Shown: positions 5,776-10,775 of the stretch, piece after piece
How the letters are laid out: each line of letters opens with the position of its first letter
How positions within the stretch are numbered: position 1 is the first letter of the stretch
Source: an uncultured Burkholderiales bacterium
GTDB lineage: Bacteria; Pseudomonadota; Gammaproteobacteria; Burkholderiales; Burkholderiaceae_C
NCBI GenBank assembly: GCA_903871865.1
Contig: CAIQIL010000306.1
Location: 1 to 10,775 of the forward strand
DNA length: 10,775 nt
Direction: 5' to 3'
Translations under genes and position numbers: made by a program
The notes under the pieces: generated by a model
The model's database searches: none
Seen by the model: only the letters and a program-made list of their open reading frames with translations
Told to the model about the DNA's origin: nothing

Positions 5776-7481
5776 TCAAAAGCCTGATTCACAAGATCCT
5801 CGGCAAGCCGGCCGCTGCCAAGCGCACGGCCCACGCCCCCCACGCGGCGCATGCGCCCGGCCACGCGCACGCCGCGCCGAAATCTGGCAAGCCGCCGCGC
5901 ATCCCCGTGGGCAAGCGCGTGGACGTGCCCGCCTCCGAGCACGGCATCGACCCGAAGCTGGTCGATGAGCGCGCCCGCAAGGTCGTCGAGACGCTGCAGG
6001 ACGCCGGCTACGAGGCCTACATCGTCGGCGGTGCCGTGCGCGACCTCATCCTGGGGCACCGCCCCAAGGATTTCGACGTCGCCACCAACGCCACGCCCGA
6101 GCAGGTCAAGGGCCTGTTCCGCCGCGCCTTCATCATCGGGCGGCGCTTCCGCATCGTCCACGTCGTCTATGGCCGTGGCCGCGAGCACGAGGTGATCGAG
6201 GTCTCCACCTTCCGCGCCTACCTCGATGCCGATGCGGCCGAGCAGGTCGCGGGCAACGAGAAGACCTCGCGCAAGGAGCTGGCCGACAAGTCCCACGTGG
6301 TGGACGCCAGCGGCCGCGTGCTGCGCGACAACGTCTGGGGCCCGCAGGATCAGGACGCCGCGCGCCGCGACTTCACCGTTAACGCCATGTACTACGACCC
6401 CCGCACGGAGATCGTGGTGGACTACCACGGCGGCATCGGCGATGCGAAAAAGCGCGTGCTGCGCATGATCGGCCACCCCGAAACGCGCTACCGCGAAGAC
6501 CCGGTGCGCATCGTGCGTGTCGTGCGCTTCGCTGCCAAGCTGGGGTTCGAGATCGAGCCGAAAACGCGCGAGCCTGTGCAGGAGATGTCCGAGCTGCTGA
6601 GCAATGTGCCGCAGTCGCGCCTGTTCGACGAAATGATCAAGCTGCTGCAGACGGGCCACGCGCGTGCGTCCATCGAGCAGCTGCGCAAGCAGGGCCTGGA
6701 TCGCGGCGTCTTCCCCATCCTGGACGCCGTGTTCGACGAGGCGCGCCGCCACCCGGGCCGCGAGCAGTTCGTGCAACTGGCCCTGGCCGACACCGACCGC
6801 CGCGTGTCCGAGGGCAAGCCCGTGGCGCCCAGCTTCTTGCTGGCCTGCCTGCTGTGGCACGACGTGCTGGCCCACTGGGAGCGCAATGTGGCCCAGGGCG
6901 AGCCGAACTTCCCGGCGCTGCAATCGGCCACCGACGCGGTGTTCGACGCGCGCATCGGCGACATCTCCGGCCGCGGCAAGCTGGCCACCGACATGCGCGA
7001 AATCTGGACCATGCAGCCGCGCTTCGAGCGCCGCACCGGCAACGGCCCGGCCACCCTGGTCGAGCAACCGCGTTTCCGCGCCGGCTTCGACTTCCTGCGC
7101 CTGCGTGGCCAGGTGGGCGAGGCCGAGCCGTCCCTGGCGATCTGGTGGGAGAGCTTCTCCCTGGCCGACGCCACCGAGCGCCGCCAGATGCTCGACGAAG
7201 TCCGCCAGCAAGGCGCGGCAGGCGGTGGCCGCAGGGGCGGTGGGCGCTCGGCGTCCACAGGCAACCGCGGCAACGCCGCGAGCTCCCCTGTCTTGAGCGA
7301 GGACGGCGATGCTGAATTCGGCAGTGACGACGCTGGGGCTGCCGCAGGTGAAGCAGGCATCGGCGGTGACGCGCCCGCCCGCAAGCGCCGCCGTCGCCGC
7401 CGCAAGCCGGCAGGCGAGGGCGCTGCCCGCGAGAGCTCGGGCGGTGGTTCTGACGGGGCATCGGGCGGGACCGCCGATTGA
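5772..7481 (+). CDS. pcnB: poly(A) polymerase I PcnB, with long basic/glycine-rich C-terminal tail
   Basis: PcnB adds 3' poly(A) tails to RNA, usually promoting decay by exonucleases. The 569-residue protein has the class II nucleotidyltransferase core: IVGGAVRDLILG at 84-95, catalytic DFD at 100-102, IIGRRFRIVHVVYG at 121-134, the IEVSTFR strand at 142-148, and GPQDQDAARRDFTVNAMYYDP further on. RYREDPVRIVRVVRFAAKLGF and the helical neck and body follow. The GRRFRIVHV form favours PAP over CCA-adding enzyme. Two parts exceed the core: a His/Ala/Pro-rich N-terminal segment (about 20-36, AHAPHAAHAPGHAHAAP) and a disordered-looking tail from about 478. The tail is Gly/Ser/Ala-rich with KRRRRRRKP at about 538-546. 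E. coli PcnB is roughly 100 residues shorter. Start ATG 5772 overlaps the previous stop, and the TGA at 7479-7481 overlaps the folK TTG. No separate promoter is evident. Confidence 0.95.
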   Translation: MIKSLIHKILGKPAAAKRTAHAPHAAHAPGHAHAAPKSGKPPRIPVGKRVDVPASEHGIDPKLVDERARKVVETLQDAGYEAYIVGGAVRDLILGHRPKDFDVATNATPEQVKGLFRRAFIIGRRFRIVHVVYGRGREHEVIEVSTFRAYLDADAAEQVAGNEKTSRKELADKSHVVDASGRVLRDNVWGPQDQDAARRDFTVNAMYYDPRTEIVVDYHGGIGDAKKRVLRMIGHPETRYREDPVRIVRVVRFAAKLGFEIEPKTREPVQEMSELLSNVPQSRLFDEMIKLLQTGHARASIEQLRKQGLDRGVFPILDAVFDEARRHPGREQFVQLALADTDRRVSEGKPVAPSFLLACLLWHDVLAHWERNVAQGEPNFPALQSATDAVFDARIGDISGRGKLATDMREIWTMQPRFERRTGNGPATLVEQPRFRAGFDFLRLRGQVGEAEPSLAIWWESFSLADATERRQMLDEVRQQGAAGGGRRGGGRSASTGNRGNAASSPVLSEDGDAEFGSDDAGAAAGEAGIGGDAPARKRRRRRRKPAGEGAARESSGGGSDGASGGTAD

Positions 7482-8080
7482 CCCAACCCACCCAGCCCAC
7501 CCAGCCTTTGGCGCCGTGGGCCACCGAGGCCCATGCGCTCCTGGCGGTGCCCTGTTGGCAGGCCTGCATCGGCCTGGGGGGCAACCAGGGCGATGTGCTG
7601 GCCAGCATGGTCGCCGCCCTGAGCGCGGTGCACACGCTGCCCGGCACCCGGGTGGCGAGCGTGTCCTCGGTGTACGAAACGGCGCCGGTCGATGCCAGCG
7701 GCCCGAACTACCTCAACGCCGTGGCCGTGTTGGCCACCTCTCTGGGCCCGCACGAGTTGCTGCGCGCCTTGCAAGCGCTGGAGCTGGCGCACGGCCGCGA
7801 GCGCCTCTACCGCAATGCCCCCCGCACCCTGGACCTCGACCTGCTGTGCCACGGTGACGCGCTGCTGAACACCCCGACGCTGACCCTGCCGCACCCGCGC
7901 ATGGGCGAGCGCGCCTTCGTGCTGCTGCCTTTGCGCGAGGCCCTGTCCGGCCTGCCTGCATCGCCGACCGTGGCCGGGGTTTGCCTGCCGGCCTTGCCTG
8001 GCGATGCCGAAGAGGCGAAAATGGCCCGTGCACAAGGCATCGCACGCCAATGTGGCTTCCCGGTGAATTTCGGGATATAA
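7478..8080 (+). CDS. folK: 2-amino-4-hydroxy-6-hydroxymethyldihydropteridine pyrophosphokinase (FolK)
   Basis: FolK (HPPK) transfers pyrophosphate from ATP to 6-hydroxymethyl-7,8-dihydropterin in folate synthesis. Visible motifs are CIGLGGNQGD at 30-39, SSVYETAPV at 63-71, PNYLNAV at 76-82, LQALELAHGRER at 98-109, RNAPRTLDLDLL at 112-123 with the Mg-binding Asp119 and Asp121, and LPHPRMGERAFVLLPL after 137. Numbering is from the TTG at 7478, which overlaps the pcnB stop (TTGA) and gives 200 residues. The first 23 residues (TQPTQPTQP repeat, then Ala-rich) are not part of the family fold. An in-frame GTG at 7547 would give 177 residues starting just before CIGLGG, closer to the usual size; neither start has a strong Shine-Dalgarno. 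The stop codon TAA (8078-8080) lies inside the -10 box of the downstream rpsU promoter. Confidence 0.93.
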   Translation: MTQPTQPTQPLAPWATEAHALLAVPCWQACIGLGGNQGDVLASMVAALSAVHTLPGTRVASVSSVYETAPVDASGPNYLNAVAVLATSLGPHELLRALQALELAHGRERLYRNAPRTLDLDLLCHGDALLNTPTLTLPHPRMGERAFVLLPLREALSGLPASPTVAGVCLPALPGDAEEAKMARAQGIARQCGFPVNFGI

Positions 8081-8081
8081 T
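8053..8081 (+). promoter_or_regulatory. probable sigma70-type promoter of rpsU
   Basis: TATAAT at 8076-8081 is a perfect -10 match and overlaps the folK stop codon. At 17 bp spacing the -35 position reads TGGCTT (8053-8058), a weak match. TCCCG (8058-8062) and CGGGA (8071-8075) form a small inverted repeat between the two boxes. Expected transcription start is near 8088, giving an rpsU leader of about 210 nt. Confidence 0.65.
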
Positions 8082-8087
8082 CGCGGG

Positions 8088-8296
8088 CTTAATTGGTGGG
8101 CTCGCTGCATGTTTGCAAAGAAGTCCTCTTGAGATGCGCGTTGGATTCACTATCGAGTTGGTGCCTGTCAAAGGCTCGAATTCGTCCGGTGGGCCCACCG
8201 GATGGTCGAATTCAGCTTGAGTTCGGTAAATCACAGCGCGCCGAGAGGCCATGCCGCCAGTCCGATGAATGCATTCACATTGAAAGCGAATCTCTG
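8088..8296 (+). promoter_or_regulatory. long structured 5' leader of rpsU, candidate cis-regulatory RNA
   Basis: About 210 nt separate the predicted transcription start from the rpsU ATG. The composition is visibly more AT-rich than the flanking genes. UCCGGUG (8185-8191) and CACCGGA (8196-8202) can form a 7-bp hairpin capped by GGCC. UCGAAUUC (8206-8213) can pair with GAGUUCGG (8219-8226) around AGCUU, or GAAUUC 8178-8183 can instead pair with GAAUUC 8208-8213 to enclose the first hairpin. GGUGGGC at 8095-8101 duplicates 8188-8194, so the 5' end can also pair with 8187-8201. A 12-bp palindrome (8266-8277) lies 19 bases before the start codon, and the Shine-Dalgarno is weak (GAAAGCG). Autogenous control by bS21 would be a natural hypothesis. 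Function is inferred, and no named Rfam family was recognised. Confidence 0.45.
8176..8213. repeat. perfect 18-bp palindrome flanked by TCGAATTC direct repeats
   Basis: TCCGGTGGG/CCCACCGGA at 8185-8202 is a perfect palindrome. TCGAATTC occurs directly before it (8176-8183) and shortly after it (8206-8213), 30 bp apart; each copy contains the self-complementary GAATTC. No poly-T follows, so it is not a simple terminator. It could be an RNA hairpin, a DNA operator for a dimeric regulator, or both. Confidence 0.8.
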
Positions 8297-8509
8297 ATGA
8301 CGACCATCCGTGTCAAGGAAAACGAACCCTTCGACGTCGCTCTGCGCCGTTTCAAGCGCACCATCGAAAAGCTGGGCTTGCTGACCGACCTGCGCGCCCG
8401 CGAGTTCTACGAAAAGCCGACCGCCGAGCGCAAGCGCAAGAAGGCAGCCGCCGTCAAGCGCCACTACAAGCGCGTGCGCAGCATGCAGCTGCCCAAGAAG
8501 CTGTACTGA
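8297..8509 (+). CDS. rpsU: 30S ribosomal protein bS21 (RpsU)
   Basis: This 70-residue, very basic protein matches bS21 along its whole length: [20 protein letters not shown], then a [20 protein letters not shown] segment, then [17 protein letters not shown] and a C-terminal QLPKKLY. bS21 sits on the 30S platform near the 3' end of 16S rRNA and helps mRNA initiation. ATG 8297 is the family start. The upstream reading frame happens to be open but is not conserved bS21 sequence. The start has only a weak Shine-Dalgarno, which is notable for an abundant ribosomal protein. It has its own promoter and a long leader, and is followed by a hairpin and an intrinsic terminator before yqeY, suggesting a mostly monocistronic transcript with some read-through. 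Confidence 0.97.
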
Positions 8510-8537
8510 TCTCCTGATCTGAACGCTTTTTGACGGC

Positions 8538-8562
8538 GTCGATGCAGCCCCGGCTGCACGAC
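8538..8562 (+). other. GC-rich hairpin in the rpsU-yqeY gap
   Basis: TGCAGCC (8543-8549) and GGCTGCA (8552-8558) are complementary. The stem extends outward with GTCG (8538-8541) and CGAC (8559-8562), leaving a single bulged A at 8542: 11 potential pairs in all. No T-run follows, so it may act as a 3' end stabiliser or processing site rather than a terminator. Confidence 0.5.
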
Positions 8563-8572
8563 CTGCTCACTC

Positions 8573-8609
8573 AGACCCGCGCGGGGACGCCCATGCGGGT
8601 CTTTGTCAT
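8573..8609 (+). terminator. intrinsic terminator downstream of rpsU
   Basis: AGACCCGC (8573-8580) pairs perfectly with GCGGGTCT (8595-8602) around a 14-nt loop, followed by TTTGTCATT. The T-tract is short and interrupted, so termination may be partial, allowing some transcription into yqeY. Confidence 0.72.
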
Positions 8610-8651
8610 TCTGGCGAGCCTTTTTCACCTTCACCGCACAAGGACCCCACC

Positions 8652-9098
8652 ATGAGCCTGCAACAACGCATCTCCGACGACATGAAGACCGCCATGCGCG
8701 CCAAGGACGCCGAGCGCCTGGGCACCATCCGCATGCTGATGGCCGCGATGAAGCAAAAGGAAGTCGATGAGCGCGTCACGCTGGACGACGGCATGATCGT
8801 GGGCATCGTGGACAAACTCATCAAGCAGCGCAAGGACGCGGCCCAGCAGTACGAAGCTGGCAATCGCCAGGACCTGGCCGACAAGGAAAAGTCCGAGATC
8901 GTGGTGCTGGAGGCCTACTTGCCGCAGCGCCTGAGCGCCGACGAGGTGAACGCGGCGGTGAAGGCCATCGTGGTCGAGCTGGGCGCTTCGGGCCCTGGCG
9001 ACATGGGCAAGGTCATGGGTGTGGTCAAACAGCGACTGGCAGGCCAGGCTGACATGGGCCTGGTGTCGGCGGCAGTGAAAACCGCACTGGCACCTTGA
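8652..9098 (+). CDS. GatB/YqeY domain-containing protein
   Basis: The gene encodes 148 residues, the standard length of the stand-alone YqeY family (Pfam PF09424). Recognisable segments are an N-terminal helix SLQQRISDDMKTAMRAKDAERLGTIRM (contiguous), LIKQRKDAAQQYEAG at about 56-70, RQDLADKEKSEIVVLEAYLP at about 72-91, and the C-terminal GPGDMGKVMGVVKQRL and ADMGLVSAAVK. The domain is related to the tail of the GatB subunit of tRNA-dependent amidotransferase, but the free protein has no established reaction. ATG 8652 is preceded by AAGGA (8640-8644) at a good 7-nt spacing, the clearest ribosome binding site in the window. rpsU-yqeY adjacency is common in betaproteobacteria, where dnaG and rpoD often follow. 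Here a sulfurtransferase and TRAP genes follow instead. Confidence 0.93.
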   Translation: MSLQQRISDDMKTAMRAKDAERLGTIRMLMAAMKQKEVDERVTLDDGMIVGIVDKLIKQRKDAAQQYEAGNRQDLADKEKSEIVVLEAYLPQRLSADEVNAAVKAIVVELGASGPGDMGKVMGVVKQRLAGQADMGLVSAAVKTALAP

Positions 9099-9142
9099 GT
9101 TCGCCGTCGTACGATGGCGTTTTTGAAACGAAGCACCGCACC

Positions 9143-9502
9143 ATGAGCCAATCCGTGCAGATCCAGGCCATTGCCGAAGACGTGTACGTCGCACCCCAGT
9201 TGACCCCGGAGGCCATGGCGGCGGCGGCCGAAGCAGGCTTCAAGGCCGTGCTGAACAACCGCCCCGACATGGAAGGCGGCCCCGACCAGCCCACCAGCGC
9301 TGCGGTGGAGGCGGCGGCTCAGGCCGCGGGCTTGCAATACGCCTATCTGCCAGTGCAGGGCGGTTTCCAGTCGCCCGAAGAAATCGCGCGCTGTGCCGAG
9401 CTGCTCCAGACCTTGCCGCGTCCGCTGCTGATGTTCTGCCGCAGTGGTGCGCGCTCGACCAACCTGTACCGCCAGGCGATCGCGCTGGGCGACGCCGACT
9501 GA
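9143..9502 (+). CDS. TIGR01244/DUF442 family rhodanese-like sulfurtransferase
   Basis: From ATG 9143 the product has 119 residues. IAEDVYVAPQLTPEAM near the N-terminus, the VLNNRPDMEGGPDQP block at 36-50, and FCRSGARSTNLY at 98-109 are characteristic of the TIGR01244/DUF442 family. This domain is also found fused to a metallo-beta-lactamase-like domain in Blh proteins. The catalytic loop C99-R-S-G-A-R104 is the six-residue CX4R form seen in rhodanese sulfurtransferases, rather than the CX5R loop of tyrosine phosphatases. Sulfur transfer is therefore the better guess, although the family has also been annotated as phosphatase. A TTG at 9095 would extend it by 16 non-conserved residues and overlap yqeY; ATG 9143 starts at the conserved part. 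It lies 44 bp after yqeY and 13 bp before the DctQ gene, which suggests co-expression with the transporter. Confidence 0.88.
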   Translation: MSQSVQIQAIAEDVYVAPQLTPEAMAAAAEAGFKAVLNNRPDMEGGPDQPTSAAVEAAAQAAGLQYAYLPVQGGFQSPEEIARCAELLQTLPRPLLMFCRSGARSTNLYRQAIALGDAD

Positions 9503-9515
9503 GGCCTTCCTGCCC

Positions 9516-10046
9516 ATGCAGACCTACATCCGCTGTGTGGACGCCCTGTCGCGCTGGTTTGGCGTGCTGGCGTCCTGTGCCTTGTTCGCCGCCTGCATGA
9601 TCAGCGCAGGCAATGCCGTGCTGCGCTACGCCTTCGGCATCGGCTCCAACGCCTGGCTGGAGGTGCAGTGGTACCTCTTCGGCATCGCCGTGTTCGCTGG
9701 CGCGCCCATGTTGCTCAAGCTCAATGAGCATGTGCGGGTGGACGTGATTTACGGCGGTCGTTCGCCGCGCACCAAGGCCTGGATCGACGTCATCGGCCTC
9801 CTGCTGGTGCTGCTGCCGCTGTGCGGCATCGTGGCCTGGCTGTCCTGGCCTTTCGTGGTCGAGTCCTTCCAGCAGCAGGAGCATTCGCCCAGCGCGGGCG
9901 GCCTCATCCGCTGGCCGATCAAGGCGGCCATGCCGATCGGGTTTGCCTTGCTGGGCCTGCAGGGCCTGGCCGAGCTCTTGCGCCGCATCGAATTCCTGCG
10001 CGGTCGCACCGAGCTGGACATCCATTACGAAAGGCCGCTGCAGTGA
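9516..10046 (+). CDS. TRAP transporter small permease (DctQ family)
   Basis: This 176-residue membrane protein has four hydrophobic segments at roughly 15-37, 47-67, 90-112 and 135-158, as in DctQ subunits. NAWLEVQWYLFGIAVFAGAP and LNEHVRVDVIYGG (70-79, with Glu71, His72, Arg74 and Asp76) are typical of the TRAP small permease, in particular the group annotated as mannitol/chloroaromatic compound type. TRAP systems use an ion gradient (usually Na+) and a periplasmic binding protein to import organic acids and similar solutes. DctQ partners with DctM in the inner membrane. ATG 9516 begins just after the sulfurtransferase stop; an upstream in-frame start would overlap that gene. The stop TGA (10044-10046) overlaps the DctM GTG. 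The actual substrate is unknown. Confidence 0.93.
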   Translation: MQTYIRCVDALSRWFGVLASCALFAACMISAGNAVLRYAFGIGSNAWLEVQWYLFGIAVFAGAPMLLKLNEHVRVDVIYGGRSPRTKAWIDVIGLLLVLLPLCGIVAWLSWPFVVESFQQQEHSPSAGGLIRWPIKAAMPIGFALLGLQGLAELLRRIEFLRGRTELDIHYERPLQ

Positions 10047-10775
10047 CGGAGATTTCCAACCTCGCGCCGATCATGTTCGGCTCGCTGGTGCTGGCCATGC
10101 TGCTGGGTTTCCCGGTGGCCTTCACCCTGGGGGGGCTGGGGCTGGGCTTCGGCTACTACGCGATGTCGCAGGGGCTGTTCAACGAAGCCTTCATGGGCAA
10201 TTTGCCCCTGCGCCTGTTCGGCATCGTCTCCAACGAGTTGTTGCTGTCCATCCCCTTCTTCACCTTCATGGGCGCCATCCTGGAGCGCTGCGGCTTGGCC
10301 GAGGACCTGCTGGAAGGCACGGGTCAGCTGTTCGGCGGCAAGCCGGGTGGCTTGGGTTTCGCCGTCATCATCGTCGGAGCCATCCTGGGTGCCATCACTG
10401 GCACGGTGGCTGCCAGCGTCATCGCCATGGGCGTGATCTCGCTGCCCATCATGGTGCGCTATGGCTACGACATGCGCTACGCCACGGGCGTGATCGCGGC
10501 TTCTGGCACGATCACGCAGCTCATCCCGCCTTCGCTGGTGCTGGTGGTGCTGGCCGACCAACTGGGCCGCCCGGTGGGCGACATGTACAAGGGCGCCTGG
10601 GGGCCGTCGATCCTGCAGATCGCGATCTTCGCGCTCTACACCTTCGCGGTCAGCCGCTTCAGACCCGAACACGTGCCAGGCGTGCCCAAGTCAGCGCGCA
10701 CTCTGAACGGCTGGGCGCTGTGGGCCAAATGCCTGCGCGGCATCATTCCGTCGGCGGTGCTGATTTTCCTGGTGC
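10043..10775 (+). CDS. TRAP transporter large permease (DctM family), 5' part
   Basis: A GTG start at 10043 overlaps the DctQ stop (GTGA), and GAAAGG lies 8 nt upstream (10029-10034). The open frame continues through the window end, showing 244 complete codons of a protein that is normally 420 or more residues. The N-terminus TEISNLAPIMFGSLVLAMLL followed by GFPVAFTLGGLGLGFGYY fits DctM. So do SNELLLSIPFFTFMGAILER, GAILGAITGTVAASVIAMG, and the strongly conserved IAASGTITQLIPPSLVLVVL. DctM is the channel-forming subunit with an ion-transporter-like fold. ATG 10073 is an alternative but would remove the conserved NLAPIMF start. A solute-binding (DctP) gene is not visible upstream and may lie beyond the window. 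The subtype resembles mannitol/chloroaromatic TRAP systems, which is an annotation group rather than proof of substrate. Confidence 0.93.
   Translation, partial: MTEISNLAPIMFGSLVLAMLLGFPVAFTLGGLGLGFGYYAMSQGLFNEAFMGNLPLRLFGIVSNELLLSIPFFTFMGAILERCGLAEDLLEGTGQLFGGKPGGLGFAVIIVGAILGAITGTVAASVIAMGVISLPIMVRYGYDMRYATGVIAASGTITQLIPPSLVLVVLADQLGRPVGDMYKGAWGPSILQIAIFALYTFAVSRFRPEHVPGVPKSARTLNGWALWAKCLRGIIPSAVLIFLV

Noticed and set aside
5646..7211. 521-codon open frame on the minus strand
   Set aside because: It lies antisense to pcnB, which has unambiguous catalytic motifs; the minus frame has biased Val/Ala/His-rich composition and no recognisable fold.
6488..8110. 540-codon minus-strand frame across pcnB and folK
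   Set aside because: Shadow frame with low-complexity translation, opposite two well-supported genes.
8160..8230. tRNA-like look of the rpsU leader (GGCTCGAATTC, near-CCA ends)
   Set aside because: No cloverleaf can be drawn: the T-arm-like stretch has no matching stem, and no acceptor or anticodon arms are found.
8093..8296. N-terminal extension of rpsU in the open upstream frame (TTG 8093)
   Set aside because: bS21 is about 70 residues and starts at [10 protein letters not shown]; the extra 68 residues have no bS21 similarity and cover the structured leader.
9095..9142. TTG 9095 as start of the sulfurtransferase
   Set aside because: It overlaps the yqeY stop and adds 16 residues outside the conserved family start; ATG 9143 fits better.
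1..10775. Mobile elements, CRISPR arrays, phage or defence genes
   Set aside because: No transposase, integrase, toxin-antitoxin, regularly spaced repeats or defence-type genes were seen; all major frames are explained by core genes and a TRAP operon.

Overview
The window is a high-GC, gene-dense stretch of bacterial chromosome. Gene content and order point to a betaproteobacterium of the order Burkholderiales (Comamonadaceae-like). The main pointers are an hda - HAD phosphatase - pcnB - folK run, rpsU followed by yqeY, and a TRAP transporter whose subunits resemble the mannitol/chloroaromatic type. It reads as core chromosome: I see no insertion sequence, integrase, phage gene, CRISPR array, rRNA or tRNA.

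Layout. (1) 1-1171, plus strand: the 3' part of a PHP-domain nuclease/phosphatase (RnaM/YciV-like), then a YciO-type member of the Sua5/YrdC family. (2) 1135-2202, minus strand: plsY (acyl-phosphate glycerol-3-phosphate acyltransferase), then a membrane-anchored glutaredoxin-like protein whose 3' end overlaps yciO tail to tail. (3) 2203-2383: divergent intergenic region. (4) 2384-3145, plus strand: a membrane-anchored, helix-rich protein of unknown function. (5) 3220-8080, plus strand: a compact cluster of an AI-2E/PerM-family membrane protein, hda, a subfamily IB HAD phosphatase, pcnB and folK, with stop/start overlaps at HAD-pcnB and pcnB-folK. (6) 8076-9098: rpsU with its own TATAAT box, which overlaps the folK stop codon, and an unusually long 5' leader (about 210 nt) containing a perfect 18-bp palindrome. 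It is followed by a hairpin, an intrinsic terminator and yqeY. (7) 9143-10775: a rhodanese-like TIGR01244/DUF442 sulfurtransferase, then the small (DctQ) and large (DctM) permeases of a TRAP transporter. The DctM gene begins with GTG and runs off the window.

How the genes relate. Most are housekeeping: nucleotide/RNA turnover (PHP protein, PcnB), phospholipid synthesis (PlsY), replication control (Hda), folate synthesis (FolK) and translation (bS21, YqeY). The TRAP system is the only clear transport operon, and its solute-binding subunit is not visible here.

I did not find a convincing new multi-gene system. The most interesting unexplained signal is the rpsU leader. Its palindrome, flanking direct repeats, competing long-range pairings and two tiny upstream ORFs would suit a cis-regulatory RNA, but this is inference from one sequence.
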